From contig CM060069.1 of the NCBI GenBank assembly GCA_030533445.1, forward strand, positions 3,129,256-3,193,255: 64,000 nucleotides of DNA, given 5' to 3'. The notes beneath the pieces were generated by a model. That model was not told the DNA's origin, ran no database searches, and saw only the letters and a list, made by a program, of their open reading frames with translations. Source of the stretch: Cyprinodon diabolis (Eukaryota; Chordata; Actinopteri; Cyprinodontiformes; Cyprinodontidae). The position numbers were made by a program, and so were the translations under genes. Positions 42,159 through 54,600 of this stretch are shown piece after piece; position 1 is the stretch's first letter; each line of letters begins with the position of its first letter.

Positions 42159-42600
42159 GGATGGAAAATTGTCAAGTAAGTTCTTTAGCACTGGAGTTAA
42201 AAATGTACAGCTGTATTGGAAAAATTACATCAGTCTGTTTGGTGCATGGAGGCATTGGACCACATTTCTTCTTATGACCACATTTGTGGCAAATTGTCTA
42301 AACCTACCCTGGTTGAGGAAGTTCTTAACCATTCATTCAAACAGCAGTTGATCAAAGTTAGTATCACTTTTAAGAGTTTTGGATATTGATCATTAAATTT
42401 TTAGTTTTAGTTTTAGTTTTGTTAATAAACGTTTTGAACTTTCCTACTGACTGTCTCTCCTTGAATACTGGGTCCATCTGTCTGTGTTTCATGACACATA
42501 AAATAAATGATTCTTTTTTATCATGATCATTTGTGACAATGTTAAATAATAAAATTATTAGTATCCTGCACAACCACTGTTAAACATATTGTTCAGAAAA
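42159..42600. other. Unassigned DNA downstream of the HECT-like exon
   Basis: A short plus-strand stretch near 42245-42355 (MEALDHISSYDHICGKLSKP, followed by GTTAGT) could be a further exon, but no family is recognised. The rest is AT-rich. Confidence 0.3.
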
Positions 42601-42621
42601 AATATATTTAGATTCCATTCC

Positions 42622-42835
42622 TCAGAGTTGTCTGATGTTAGTTTCAAGGTCTTCATCAGTCACTGCAGCCACCCTTCCCCCGATTGGTACACCAAGTGGA
42701 CTTCTTATAAAGAAAAGATGCTGAGCATCCAAAGATGTTTGCCACCCTCTTGATCGTGTGTCCTTCGGCCAAAAGAAAGTTGATCTGCTCTCTTGTAATA
42801 GCTGGTCTACCTTGACCACCTAAAATAGAATGATA
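42622..42835 (-). pseudogene. Helix-turn-helix fragment of an integrase-core protein family
   Basis: Minus-strand frames read GGQGRPAITREQINFLLAEG, then HTIKRVANIFGCSASFLYK, and in a second frame GVPIGGRVAAVTDEDLETNI. This resembles the N-terminal helix-turn-helix region of multicopy fish proteins with an integrase-like core. The fragment is short and frameshifted. Confidence 0.4.
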
Positions 42836-42940
42836 TTCAAATGCGTCAGCATAATGTTTACTTTATACATCTGTTTTTCTCTGTCTATATCTGTATATTT
42901 GACTGTATGATCTGGTTGAACTGTAAAGTGCCTTGAGATG

Positions 42941-43955
42941 TGTCATGGTGGGTAAACGGAGGCTAGCCCAAGATGCAGAACACACACGGAGGAGGCAGGG
43001 AAAAAGTTCAAAATGTTTAATAAAAGTTCAGAAATACACGGTTAAGCGCTGGGACTGGAATGGGTCAGAGGGTGGTTCACTGGAGTCTTGACTGGGACTG
43101 GAGACTGTGGATTAGCAGAGTTCATGAGAAGGCTAAGCATCTAGCTTCAGGCTTAGCAGGGCAGTACTAGATTTGAGCTTCCAGCTCACAGCAGAGATCA
43201 ACAGGGGATTAGCACAAAGGGATCTTCTGGCTGAGCTTCCAGCTAATAGCAGGGAACAACGGGGAAAATCCACATATGACTTTTCAAGCTGATTCCACGT
43301 AGGTACCTCCAGGGTAAATCCATATAGGAGTCTTAGGTAAAGTCCACGTAGGAATCTTCGGGTTGGCTCACCAGGGCAGATAGCAGGTTAAGCTCACCTA
43401 GAGCTTCAGGCTAGAGACAGGCTTCCTGTGATGCAGCTCTCCCAGAGCTGCAAGCCAGAGACAGGTTACCAGTGAGGCAGCTCTTCCAGGGCTTCACGAG
43501 GAGACAGGAGGTTAAGCTAATCCAGAGCTTCACGAGGAGACAGGAGGTTAAGCTCATCCAGAGCTTCACGAGGAGACAGGAGGTTAAGCTCATCCAGAGC
43601 TTCACGAAGAGACAGGATTCCTGTGAGGCAGAAACAGGGAAGAGTTAGAATCTGATCTCACATTAGAGATAACCAAGATTCTTCCAGTAACAGAGGCTCA
43701 GGTTGCTAACCAACTAAGATCAACACTGCGGCGTTAAGGCAAGGTCTGAAGTCAGCTTATATAGGAGAGGTCTTCTGATGAGAGGATTAGCAACAGGTGT
43801 GCAGGAAGGTTCCAGCTCCAGAAGACCCACGGCGCACTCTGCTGGAGACAGAGGGTAGTCTCCAGATCCCCACAGTAACTCCAACCCTAAGGAAAAACAC
43901 AGAGCAGAACAGGATCCTCGGCGCCCTCTGGAGGGCAAGCCTGAGGATCCTAACA
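42941..43955 (-). mobile_element. Solo LTR of a gypsy B-related family
   Basis: A 1015-bp LTR reads TGTCATGGTGGG to GATCCTAACA on the plus strand and is flanked by the duplication AGATG (42936-42940, 43956-43960). Internal segments resemble gypsy B LTRs (AGGTTAAGCTCATCCAGAGC, ACACTGCGGCGTTAAGGC). Confidence 0.9.
43491..43617. repeat. 39-bp tandem repeat inside the solo LTR
   Basis: A unit containing CTTCACGAGGAGACAGGAGG and TTAAGCTCATCCAGAG occurs about 3.3 times in a row with one or two differences per copy. Confidence 0.85.
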
Positions 43956-44100
43956 AGATGACATGTGTTGTGAATTTGGCGCTATATAAATAAACTGAAT
44001 TGAATTGAATTATATCCCCTAGAAGTGTCCCTGTGTCTCCTAAGGGTGACACTATGCATTTCACACAATGTATACATTTATTTCAATATACATATTCTCA

Positions 44101-44618
44101 GAGATGGGAAGTAACGAAGTACAAATACTTCGTCACTGTACTCAAGTAAATTTTTCTGATATTTTTACTTTACTTTACTACTTATTTTTATGGCGACTTT
44201 TTACTTCTACTCCTTACATTTTTACACAAATATCTGTACATTCTACTCCTTACATTTTAAAAAAAATGGCTCGTTACTTTAGTTTTGAATCATTTCAATG
44301 GAGTTACCGTTATTATTTTTCACGTCATCAATACCAAATTCAATCTAGTTGGATGGGAATCTACATTGCATTTGACGCACCACTACAAGATGAATCGACA
44401 GATTCTGCGGTATTCATTCACTGCAAATCATTGCAGCTTGGTGGCGGTGGTGTTAGCATAGTAGTATGGATGACGAGATGATTGAAAATGAACACAACAG
44501 AGATCTAGTCCTATTGGCAGACATCCATTTAAAATGTAGGCAACGGCATGAAAAAAGTGGTTTCTACTTTTACTTTTATACTTTAAGTAAATTTATAAGC
44601 CTGTACTTTGTTAATAAA
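44101..44618. mobile_element. Miniature repeat with GGAAGTAACGAAGTACAAAT end
   Basis: It begins with GGGAAGTAACGAAGTACAAA and TTACTTCTACTCCTTACATT, a widespread teleost interspersed repeat, and closes with TTCTACTTTTACTTTTATAC, roughly inverted to the start. It has no coding capacity. It abuts the gypsy fragment at about 44619. The superfamily is not certain. Confidence 0.6.
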
Positions 44619-46069
44619 CGCATCTCATCTGCTACTGGTTTTTCCCCTTTTGAGGTCTCGCTTGGATATCAACCTCCTCTCTTCCCAGCTGAAGAGACAG
44701 ACCTATCGGTGACATATGTCCAGTACAATATCTGCCACTGTAAAGCAGTTTGGAACAGGACTCTTGCGGCCCTAAGTCGAACGACGCAACAGAGCGATGA
44801 TTGGGCAGATCGTAGGAGGAGGGTCGCCCCTACGTTCTCCCCTGGCCAAAAGGTTTGGCTATCCACAAGGCACATCCCACTCAAATCAATGTCCAAAAAG
44901 TTGTCTCCCCGCTTCATTGGTCTATATGAGGTGGAAAGGATCGTGGGCCCATCAGCTGTCCGTCTGCCCCTGCCCACCTCCCTCAGAATCTATCCCACTT
45001 TTTAAGTCTCTCAGATTAAGCCGGTTCACTCCTGTGCCTTGTGCCCACCCGCTGCATTGACGGCCACTCCGCCTACACGGTTCGCTGGATAGTGGATACC
45101 CGCCACCCTGGGCAGGGTTAGCAATACCTGGTTGATTGGGAGGGTTATGGACCTGAGGAACCCTCTTGGGTCCCGGGCTCTTCTATTTTAGAACCCTCTC
45201 TTATAATTGATTTTCACTCTTCTCAGCCCTCTGGTTCTTCTAGACCGCCGGGTGGCGGTGGTTGGTGGCGGTGGTTTGGGGGGCGTTACTGTTAGGATTC
45301 CAGTTTGTGGGGCCTGTATTGTTCTTCTGCAGTTCCACCGTGCACCCACTAGATGGTGCCATTTTCCTCTGTTGGTCTGGAGGGCTTCCTGTTCTTCTCA
45401 CCTCACAAATGCAGCGTATTGGGTCATCACTTCCTGAGGAATATTTAAGGAGCAGACTGTCTTCACTTCCTTGCCAGAGTGTTAGCCAGTATTGGGTACT
45501 CTAGCCCCTCAGAGTTAGCAGAGTCCACTTTGAGTCAAAGTGTCTTCTGAGCTCTTTCCGTGCTAACCTAGTTTTGTCTTTGATTCTCCAGCAGGATTTT
45601 CCAGATCCACTGGATAAGCTGGCCTTTAAAGTCTGGAAGGGAAACACTTGTCACACTGAGAAAGGGAGACAGATCTCCTCATCTGAACGCTGAGCCCTTC
45701 TGGAACCAAGTGTCAGTCTGCTAAGCTGCAACTCAGGATCTCCATAGTCTGCCTGTCCGCCCTCCAACGAACTAAACCTTCAACAAACCAAGCCTCCACA
45801 AACGGGATCTCAGAAACCCTGCGCTATAACCACAGTGAGTCCAAGTAACCTAGTATTCAGACCTTCGGCCAGTTTTCCCACAAGCCATGAACTCACCACT
45901 CCTCCTAGAGCTTCCGCTTCCGGTTAACCTGACCGCAGGAACCTCCCCAAGCTGAAGAACTGTTTTTCCACTAACTCTCTACAGTTTTCTTCCAATAATC
46001 TGTTTAACCATTCTCGGTCTCTGTGAGTGCTTCTGCATGTGGGTCAAATATATTAGACCCATCATGACA
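44619..46069 (+). mobile_element. Gypsy D, 3' end only
   Basis: The integrase C-terminal region ([40 protein letters not shown]) is followed, after stops near 45005 and 45120, by a chromodomain ([20 protein letters not shown]). The tract TTTGGGGGGCG then leads to a 780-bp LTR at 45290-46069 (TGTTAGGATTCC to CATCATGACA). The element is related to gypsy B but distinct, and lacks everything upstream. Confidence 0.9.
45290..46069 (+). mobile_element. Gypsy D 3' LTR
   Basis: It starts TGTTAGGATTCCAG and ends AGACCCATCATGACA, sharing its terminal CATCATGACA with gypsy B. It lies directly after a purine-rich tract and the chromodomain. Confidence 0.88.
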
Positions 46070-46760
46070 ATGAATCATTCATCTAATGGACAGAAAAGGT
46101 GATATTCTAGAATACACAGAATTTAAAAGAAAATATAAATTAGATTGCCCTCAGAGACAATTTATATCTTTGATCAAGGCAATTCATCATAAATTTCATC
46201 ATAAATTTTGGCAAAGGAATGATTCAATATTCTGATGTAGCACCAATCTTCCCCACTCTTCTTTTAGATGAATACGATTTTATTCAGTAACAAAATGATA
46301 CAAGAACATATAAATAACAAAAATTTCCCTCCCAGCTAAGAGGAATTTATGTTTAAACCTGTTTTCACAGATGGAAGTTATTAAGATCAGAATCAGATTT
46401 TTCTCATTTCATGTATTACCAAAGATGAAAGAAGTTCATTTTAAAACAAGAAATAATATCTATCCCAGTGCAACATTTCTTAAATTTAAGATTTAAATTT
46501 GATGTTGGTGTATGTAACCTTTTTCAGAAATATTTAGAAAAGAACATATTTTTTTTTAAAGTTATTGTGTGATTAAGTGTTTTTTTGGAAAAAGATTCAT
46601 GATTGGTTATCAATGAAAAATGATTCTTAATTTTGAATATAAAGGAGTTAATTTGGCAATACTTTAAAAGACAAATGTGGAATTTTGATGTAATATTATA
46701 TTCATTATTGGAAAATTATTTATCCACTAGTGGAGATTTTTTAAAGTTTCTCCAAATTTC
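46070..46760 (+). pseudogene. L1-like LINE ORF2 C-terminal relic
   Basis: Plus-strand fragments read GDILEYTEFKRKYKLDCPQR, LPKMKEVHFKTRNNIYPSAT and FLKFKFKFDVGVCNLF-like sequence, in the order found in the C-terminal part of L1/Tx1-type ORF2 proteins. Stops and frameshifts are dense. Confidence 0.45.
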
Positions 46761-46799
46761 CAAGCAAAAAGTGTTCATGGCTCGATTAAGTTAGTGGAA

Positions 46800-47245
46800 A
46801 ATAAGAAAGCCTTAAAGTTGCCAACCTGTCTCGAACATCCTGTACGTGCAACGTGGCTGCTGTGGTATTCAGGGACCAACAGCAGTGGAGACCTTGTTCC
46901 AGCCTTGGGTGAATCCACTGGATTCACTGTTTCGACGCCGCCGTCCGCACAGAATCCCACAGCAAATAAGCCACCTTCAAGTCAGCAATTGCCGGGGCAG
47001 TTCTGGCATACAACCGATCTGACTTGGAGCTCCTCATCTGGGTCAAGCCAAAGCCAAAGACCCGGTGGCGTTCCAGTCTGTGACAGATCAGGACGTTCTT
47101 CGCCTGTATGTCACCAGGGATCAACTTAAACATTATGTCTGAAGAGTCACAATCGGAGCACAGGAGACATTCAGGCTGGTCCACAAGGCTATTGAGGAAC
47201 TGAAAGGACCTGTAGGGCTGGATGAGAGTTGGGTTAGCCACTTCA
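46800..47245 (-). pseudogene. Possible protein kinase pseudogene fragment
   Basis: On the minus strand, FKLIPGDIQAKNVLICHRLE resembles a kinase catalytic loop (HGDLxARNVL), followed by VFGFGLTQM where DFG would be and by AYLLWDSVRTA. The catalytic His/Asp context is altered and frames are broken. A receptor-like or STYK1-like pseudokinase is one guess; the similarity is weak. Confidence 0.3.
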
Positions 47246-47333
47246 AAACACCTATATGAAAACTAAAAACTAAAAGTGACCAACAAGGCTCAGAATGAGT
47301 CAAAATTAACCTCAACTGTATATGTGTTGTTGC

Positions 47334-47947
47334 CAGGGGCGGATCTAGAAAAATATTTATGGGGCGGCGAGAGGGGGGAAGAAATTTTTGAGGGTTGGCA
47401 GCATATGGCATTTGTTTACACTGAATTTAATCACAGTTATCACAGTTTGGTGAGAATAGTATGTACAGTAAGTGTCACATTTTTAACTTTACTTTTAACA
47501 CTTTTGGTTTTATTAAAGGAAATATCAGATTTTCTGTGATTCCAAACAAAATGTAACATCTCTGTAAAGGCTCACCAGAGAGCATAACATAAAGATGACA
47601 TGACTATAACAGCTGAATGCGGCGATTTCCATGTTGCTCAGCAAAACGCTTCACAAATGTATTTAGATCCAATGCCTTTGTGCGTTTTGATTTGAGTAAA
47701 ACCAAACTTGATTGTCTCTTTTCTGTCATAGTTGACCTCAAATATGTCTTTATGAGCCTGAGACCTCAGGCCTAACTAGAGAAATAACGTTCTGCAACCT
47801 GATTTTTATCATCTTAAAATCAGCATTGCAGCTATGCTAGCAATATAGTGCTTTCATTATGATTTAACTTCTCGGCAGCAGGGGTGGCAAGACTGTCATT
47901 TAGGGTGGCATGTGCCACCCTATGCCACCCCAGTAGATCCGCCTATG
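47334..47947. mobile_element. hAT-type miniature element
   Basis: A 614-bp element with ends CAGGGGCGGATCTAG and GTAGATCCGCCTATG (imperfect inverted repeats) is flanked by a perfect 8-bp duplication GTTGTTGC (47326-47333, 47948-47955). An 8-bp target site and CA...TG-type ends fit hAT. It encodes no transposase. Confidence 0.9.
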
Positions 47948-47955
47948 GTTGTTGC

Positions 47956-48357
47956 ATATTTACGGAGGCTATTGACGAAATGTGGGTAGAATGTAATGCG
48001 CCGGTGACTATTTTAAAAGTTTATTGAAAAGACAAGTGCTAGAAACACTGACTCTTGTGCACACAGCTCTTGTATTCAGGCTGGTATGTCCTGACCATGC
48101 ATGGAGTCTGGACTCTGAGAGCTAGCCAGGGACAGGCAGTGTGTCCAGAGATAGGTTCAGACATTCAACAGATGAACAAAGGGAATTTTCTAGCAGGTTT
48201 GTCCACTTTCAGATCCAGGACGAGATCTGAGTATCACAGAATGTTGGAGGAGGCAGAATGGGTCATAAGCACAGGTAATCGATCCAGTATCCGTAGACTG
48301 ACAGAGCTGGTCTCAGGCAGGCAGACAAATCCAACAAGGTCTGATTAGGACGGAGCT
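47956..48357. other. Unassigned DNA
   Basis: A plus-strand frame (48055-48348) has no recognisable domain. The stretch near 48010-48060 has a TTTATTGAAAAGAC-type tail reminiscent of an LTR, but no ends were found. Confidence 0.25.
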
Positions 48358-48359
48358 TA

Positions 48360-48879
48360 CAGGTGCTGGTCATAAAATTAGAATATAATGAAAAAGTAGA
48401 TTGATTTCAGTAATTCCATTTAAAAAGTGAAACTTGTATATTATATTCATACATTACATACAAACTCATATATTTCAGATGTTTATTTTGTTTAATTTTG
48501 ATGATTACAAATGACAACAAATGAAAATCTCAAATTCATCATATCAGAAAATTAGAATATTGTGAAAAGGTTCAAAATTGATGGCCCCTGGTGCCACACT
48601 CTAATCAGCTAATTAACTCAAACCACCTGCAAAAGCCTTTAAATGGTCTTTCAGTCTAGTTCTATAGGCTACACAATCATGGGGAAGACTGCTGACTTGA
48701 CAGTTGTCCAAAAGACGACCATCGACACCTTGCACAAGGAGGGCAAGACACAAAAGGTCATCGCTAAAGAGGCTGGCTGTTCACAGAGCTCAGTGTCCAA
48801 GCACATTAATAGAGAGGCGAAGGGAAGGAAAAGATGTGGTCGAAAAAAGTGTACAAGCAAGAGAGATAACCGCACCCTG
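48360..48879 (+). mobile_element. Tc1 copy 2, 5' half only
   Basis: It begins at the same TA-flanked CAGGTGCTGGTC end as the full element at 32270 and appears identical to it for 520 bp, through the first 73 transposase codons (MGKTADL to DNRTL). It breaks off at 48879 and is joined directly to L2 sequence. No 3' inverted repeat is present. Confidence 0.93.
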
Positions 48880-49107
48880 CGGAGTTGGCTCAGAGCTTGT
48901 CTGCCTGGCTGTGTGTTTCCTGGACGGGGCAGCCTTTTACAGCTGCTTTTTGTGTCTCTACTTCTGTCTCCTTGAACCCCAGTCGGCCTCAGCAGATGGC
49001 CCTTCACACTGAGCCTGTTTCCTTCTGTTAAAGGGGAGTTTTTCCTCTCCACTGTCGCTACAAGCATGCATAGTGTGAGGGATTGTATTTGAGTCAATGA
49101 GTCAAGC
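48880..49107 (+). mobile_element. L2 fragment fused to Tc1 copy 2
   Basis: It matches the L2 3' region at about 57785-58012 (CTGTGTGTTTCCTGGACGGG, TTTTTCCTCTCCACTGTCGC, GTGTGAGGGATTGTATTTGA), then diverges before the L2 tail. Neither element ends naturally at either border. Confidence 0.9.
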
Positions 49108-51453
49108 ATTTAGTTTAATGCAAGGAAAGCTTTTAAACCAAGGGTTTCTGAAGTCAATTCTATTACCCTAACTTAAGCACCGTCTTGACTACACTCAGAA
49201 AGTGCTACATGTTGGGGCAGTACAAATTTGACATGGTCTTCTGTTATCAGGAAAAGGATTGTACTAAATAAAGTTTGAGATGTCTAACTAGACCAAATTG
49301 TGGTTCAGTTTCATTGAGATGATTATCTGGAGCTTGTCCAGATAATCATCTCAAGACGTGCCACATGGATTGCTGGTTTGCAAAATATGAATAAATCTGC
49401 TGCAGAATTTAGACAAGCTATTTAGCATGAGGCACTTCTTAGACACCCTCAAATGGAGACACTCGTGGTTTTTCAATTGCCAAGTACTTCTCTTTGGGGT
49501 TGTCTAGGTGGTGAGTTTTTCAACCACAGGAAAACCAAACCTTTAGTATACAGCAAGGAAAGGTTTTTTAACCAAGGGTTCCTGAAGTTGTGATTCTGAT
49601 ACTGTTGACAATGAAAAACACATCTACACTATCACATTTCAGTCTGTTGTAAATATTCTAAAATGCATATCTTGAAACTATTCTTTGTGTTCCCTTTAGA
49701 ATTGTCCAGCAGTATTAATCTCCTGGTTTTAACCACAACCCCCAACAAGTAATCATGTTTAAACCTGATGGACCTCTCTGTAATTGTTAAAAGGTGCAAA
49801 TCATCATAGGAAATTTGTTCCCATTGTATCCTTGATAAGTCATTGGTTGAGCAGTCTGTACCCCAATGAAACATTTTCAAGAGAAGATGTGGTTTAATTG
49901 GGATGGGTGCATTCAGGATATATGTTGCATAAACTGGAAGAAACTTGTCTCAGTGGGACAGACGCTACAAGACCCTTCTGAAGAGTGGAGTCGCTTTGGT
50001 AAGAAGAGCTAAAGAATGTGAGATCTTGACCATTAAATACCATGTTGTGCAGAGGCACATTTTGTTGTTGTTGGTTCTATGTAAGAGTGCCTATGGAAAT
50101 AGTGTGATACATGCAGGTTACCTCAAATGGAATCGCTGATGTTTGCTGATATCATAAGTGCTTCTCTTTGGGGTTGTCCTGGTGGTAAGTTTCTCATCAA
50201 CAAGAACAAACTGCATACAGCCATTATAAGACAAAAAGATTACCTTAACACAGGCACTGACTTGATTTCTAGATGCAGTAAGTGCTATTTGTTGGGGTAG
50301 TCTTGTTGTTCCTCAGTCAAAGTGGATTGTTTTGAGACTTGTTTGAATGGTTGAAGAACATGTTAACATGCTACTTTAATCAACCTAAGTCACCATAGAT
50401 TGGACTAGATCAGAAATGGCCAGTTGTTGAGGGATTAATCTTTTCTAGATATTAAAAATGGGTTTTGTATTTATACACATTTACACCACCTTGAAGGAGA
50501 AAATCATGGCTTGTGCATTACCATGTGCAAATCTTTTGCGATGGTCTAGTTTGGAAAAAGTGTTATCGAAAACAAACGAGAAACAACCCGTATGATTCCA
50601 AAACGATGAACCTTAAACAAGTCCTGTCTTGATTTTTGGATAAACTTAGTGACAATTGTTGGGGTAACCTTGTTGGATATGACTTAGTGGAGATATATCG
50701 TTTAAGTAGTTGAATATGTTTAACAACATGGAAACATTCTGCTGAATTATGATATGATGTCAGTATGTCCCTGTCCTTCCTCTTATCCCTCCTAAGCAGC
50801 CTACAAAGCAAACATTTATTATTTTATACATCTATTATATATATACTCCTTTCCCAAGTTTATTACATGCATGCACGTATATGTTTTTTTTTGGTTAAAT
50901 CTTAATCTACTATCTTGACTGTGTAGGAGAGGTAACTGAAATAACACATACCATGAAGAGACTGTGGTGATGTTAACCGGAACCAGAACCAGGTTTGTCT
51001 GGTCCAGGACAACCCTGCTGTCCTCCAGCAACTGCTTTATATGGCTTTAGACTTTTACGATGGATTGAGGGATGGGCATGGTTTTCCCCTTTGTGTCCTT
51101 TGGCCTGTTGCGTGACTGCTCAAACTCTTTGGCGAGTCTGAGGCAAACACACTCACTGACCCTGTTTGCTTCCGGGTCCTGGGCTGCTTGGCCATGGGTC
51201 ATGTAAAGTCTGTGGGAGATAAGGATGATATGATCTTGACTGTGAACAATGATTCAAGGTCATGAAGAACCAATTTAAAATGTCAATAGGAAATGACATG
51301 CCATCTTTTAATCAATGGTTTTTTATTGAACCAAATTAATGGCAAATTGTGGCCAAGTACCACAGCCGCCTGCTGTCCAGGAGCAGAACCACTCGGCTTC
51401 CTGGGTGCTCTCCAAGGTCCTGAAGAAGTTTTTTTAGCCTTTTTAGCCTTCAG
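49108..51453. repeat. Diverged internally repetitive non-coding DNA
   Basis: No gene is supported. Related phrases recur: GCAAGGAAAGCTTTTAAACC at about 49122 and GCAAGGAAAGGTTTTTTAAC at about 49551, and variants of AGTGCTTCTCTTTGGGGTTG near 49205, 49485, 50158, 50282 and 50655. It looks like an old, decayed repeat array. Confidence 0.45.
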
Positions 51454-51463
51454 GGTGTGTGTG

Positions 51464-51561
<98 letters not shown>

Positions 51562-51605
51562 GGTTATATATATATTTTATGTATATATATATATATACAT
51601 ATATT
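51454..51605. repeat. (TG)n/(TA)n microsatellite
   Basis: A short GT run leads into a long nearly pure TA run, then interrupted TATATA segments to about 51605. Confidence 0.97.
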
Positions 51606-51668
51606 GCAATATGTGAGCAATGCTGATTTTACATTATTTTATCTTATTAAAATGTGGCAACATTTAGT

Positions 51669-54600
51669 TCAGCTAAATATTGTGTTTTTGAATAATGTTT
51701 TACAGAAAGTGTTATTGACCTCTGTAACGAGGGGGTCGGGATCAGTGTCATCCTCTACAGCACTTGAAGGATCACCCGCCCCTGTCTCAGCTGACTGGCA
51801 GAGAATGTCAGGCATGCTGATGGTGTCATCTGGCTCATCCTCATCCTCGACCACCTGCGAGGGGATTTCAGTGACCTGTGATGGAGCCCACAGGTCACCT
51901 CTGTTGGTCTGGGCCAATAAGTATTCCACTGCTATGCGCTCGCCTGAACCAGTGTAAACACAAAGATGAAGCAAGGACATAAATACACACATCAATGTCA
52001 TACATGAAAAAAAGCACAATCTTTACATTCAAGAAATGCATGTCCTCTGAGTGGGAGGGGTAATTAAAAAAAGGAGGAGGAGATGTAATACTCAGGTTAA
52101 GCAGTGTTGCTCTGAGATCTCTTTTACAGGTTTTCCAGGTGGGTGAACTTTGGCACCAGAGCACAACCATGGACACGCTGACTTAAGTTGTTAAGGAGGG
52201 AAATCAAGCGAACATCAAAGCTTCTTAATGTTGAGGCCCCCTCCACATCTACTGCCTCCTTGGCCCGGCCAATGTTCCATCTTGATATCCCCTCCAGCAT
52301 GTACATTTGGGTATGTAAAACATTGCACCGCCAGGCTAAGAAACAAAGTACTCTGATCAGTCAACGGTTATTATAAGGTGAACATTTATGAATACCTGAC
52401 AGTTTTAATTTTGTATGTTTTATTTTTTCATAATTAAAAAACAAACACTGTCTTAACAGAGAATAACTTTTAAAAAAGACATACAAAAATGCAAGAAAAA
52501 ATGCAAAAATACCTGGAAAAAAGCACACTGGTGTCGGTGAAAACTCTCCAGGGAGGATCATGTTGGGATCTGGAGTTTCTCCACCTTCTCCAGCAGAGTG
52601 CGCTGTGGATCCTCCTGGGCTGGAGCCCCCCAGCCCAGCTGATGCTCATCAGCTCATCAAGAGACCGGCCTTAATAAGCAGCTGCCAGACCTTGCTTTGA
52701 CGCCGCAGTGTTAGCCAAGTTTGGTTAGCGAACCTGGGCCTCAGAATTTACTGATAGTTATCTTCCTAGAGAAACCTTGAACTGATTGCCTCTGTCTTCT
52801 CGCTCCTAGGAAACCAGTCTCTCGAGAGAAGCTCTGGATGAGCTTAACCTGAATCTGCCTGCCTGCCCTAGAGAGCCAATCCTGAAGACTACTTTCTGGA
52901 ATCCACCTGCTGCTCTTAGGAAAGAGCTGATCACTTCAACCAAGGTCTGATCACTGGAAGTCAGAAGTAAGACGCTGCTGCTGCCTAAGCACTCTGCTGA
53001 ACCAACTGTCTCTGATCCCAACTGGTTCCCTCTCTCTGAACAAACCTGGACCTCTTCAAGGTATCCACTGAAATATCTGAGAATCCATTTAACTTATCTG
53101 CATACCCAGCTAACCAACTATCCGTCTCTGCAGACGCCAGAGAATCCTGCCCGGACCTGAACCTGAATCTTGTCTTCTTTGTGTGAAAACTAATAAACTC
53201 TGTTAAACCTTTTACCAAGTCTCAGTGGTGTTCTACATGTGGGTTTATCTCTAAAACCGATCATGACAAATGATCCCCTAGCACACCTAAGGATGTCCAG
53301 CTCTTTGCCGCCATTCTGGAGTGTCCCCACCTTTGTGTACAATGCAACACCTACAGGGTCTTGTGGACACTCCAGATGCTTATGCTGCACTTCCCACACG
53401 TGGCGCATGCTGTCATGGTTAACCGAACGCAGCCCTGTGGTGTCTGTCAGCTCCCACACTGATTCCAGCAGCCCTGAAATCAAGCTCCGCATCTCTTCCA
53501 CTTCACGCGTCCTCCTTCTGCAGTGTCTCTTCAGTTCCCCCGGGCTGATGGTGGCCATGAGCTGCTCTTCAGTAGGTATTTGTCCACTGTGGCTGCTCCT
53601 CCACTCTGCACTCTTGGCCTCCTTCAGGCGTTGCACATCATCCTGGTCCCATAAGAAAATGCAGGCAGAAAGCTTGGAGCAAAAGGTGCCATAGAGAGGG
53701 TGGTGTTTTGTAGTGAGGCCCCAGTTAAAACGTCTCATGAAATGGAAGCTGTCCAAGCGCACCGCAGACTTCCATGGGTGAAAGAGCTTTGCTACTGAAG
53801 ACACTCCTATAAAAAACAACCATTCATAATAACATAGCCTTGTGTGTGGTTACACCATGATTAAGTAAACTGCCAATTGCCACTACCACTTCTCCCCCAA
53901 ACAACATTTTTAAGAATGGTTCTAAAAGTGTGTGACAGAGAGAGAGCAATTTTCACCCACCTGACTGGCTGCAGCAGTCTCTGTCAACATAGATGACCTC
54001 AGGTTCAGCTTGGCCCGCATTCTTATACCGGTTGACAATCCCTTGGCACATCTCCTCCAACCCTGCACCTTCACCCGTTATCAGCACGGAGTTCAACAGC
54101 TGGCCAAACTCGTTGCCGATGTTTGACATCCATGCAGCACTGTCCTCGATCCCACCAGCCAGCTTCTTGGTGATCTGTAAAAAAACACAAGCACTAAGAA
54201 GTAAGCCAATTTCTGTTTTGTCGTAATCATACATTCTCTATTTTATATTCTTTTTTAATGTTGAAATACCAACCTTCTTTGTTGCTTCCATTTTAAGAAT
54301 TCTACCATAGGTTCATCTCCTCAATGTGGCTGAGGATATCATTTGAGTGGGCGGTCTCAAACCACTAAGCAAGAGGATGGGGCCTGAAGGGTGGTGGTGG
54401 TGGAAGAACAGCTGGAGAGTGGAGGAAAGTAGCCATCTTCATATGGCGCTCACAGTCGGAGAGGTAACGGATGGTCTGCCGTCCCCACTCTTCACTGTGC
54501 GCTTCCTGTATAGCAGACTGGAGGTAGGAGGAACTGTTGCCAGTTGTCCTTGGCCTCAGAAACGTCATACATTTTCTGTCCAGAGTCAGCTGTGTAGTGA

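Larger units (their letters stand above)
42870..44010 (+). mobile_element. L2 3' tail, split by a solo LTR
   Basis: 42870-42940 matches the L2 tail (GACTGTATGATCTGGTTGAA, GTAAAGTGCCTTGAGATG). It continues at 43956 as AGATGACATGTGTTGTGAAT and ends in TTGAATTGAATT. The intervening sequence is a solo LTR. Confidence 0.88.

Noticed and set aside
42622..42819. Independent small gene on the minus strand
   Set aside because: Reads better as a frameshifted fragment of a multicopy helix-turn-helix/integrase-core family than as a complete gene.
43491..43617. Tandem 39-bp repeat as a CRISPR array
   Set aside because: Units are contiguous with no spacers and lie inside an LTR of a eukaryotic retroelement.
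44068..44481. 137-codon plus-strand frame
   Set aside because: It lies within a known type of miniature interspersed repeat (TACTCCTTACATTTT) and shows no domain.
51293..51616. A 107-codon frame rich in Ile-Tyr repeats
   Set aside because: It is the translation of the (TA)n microsatellite.
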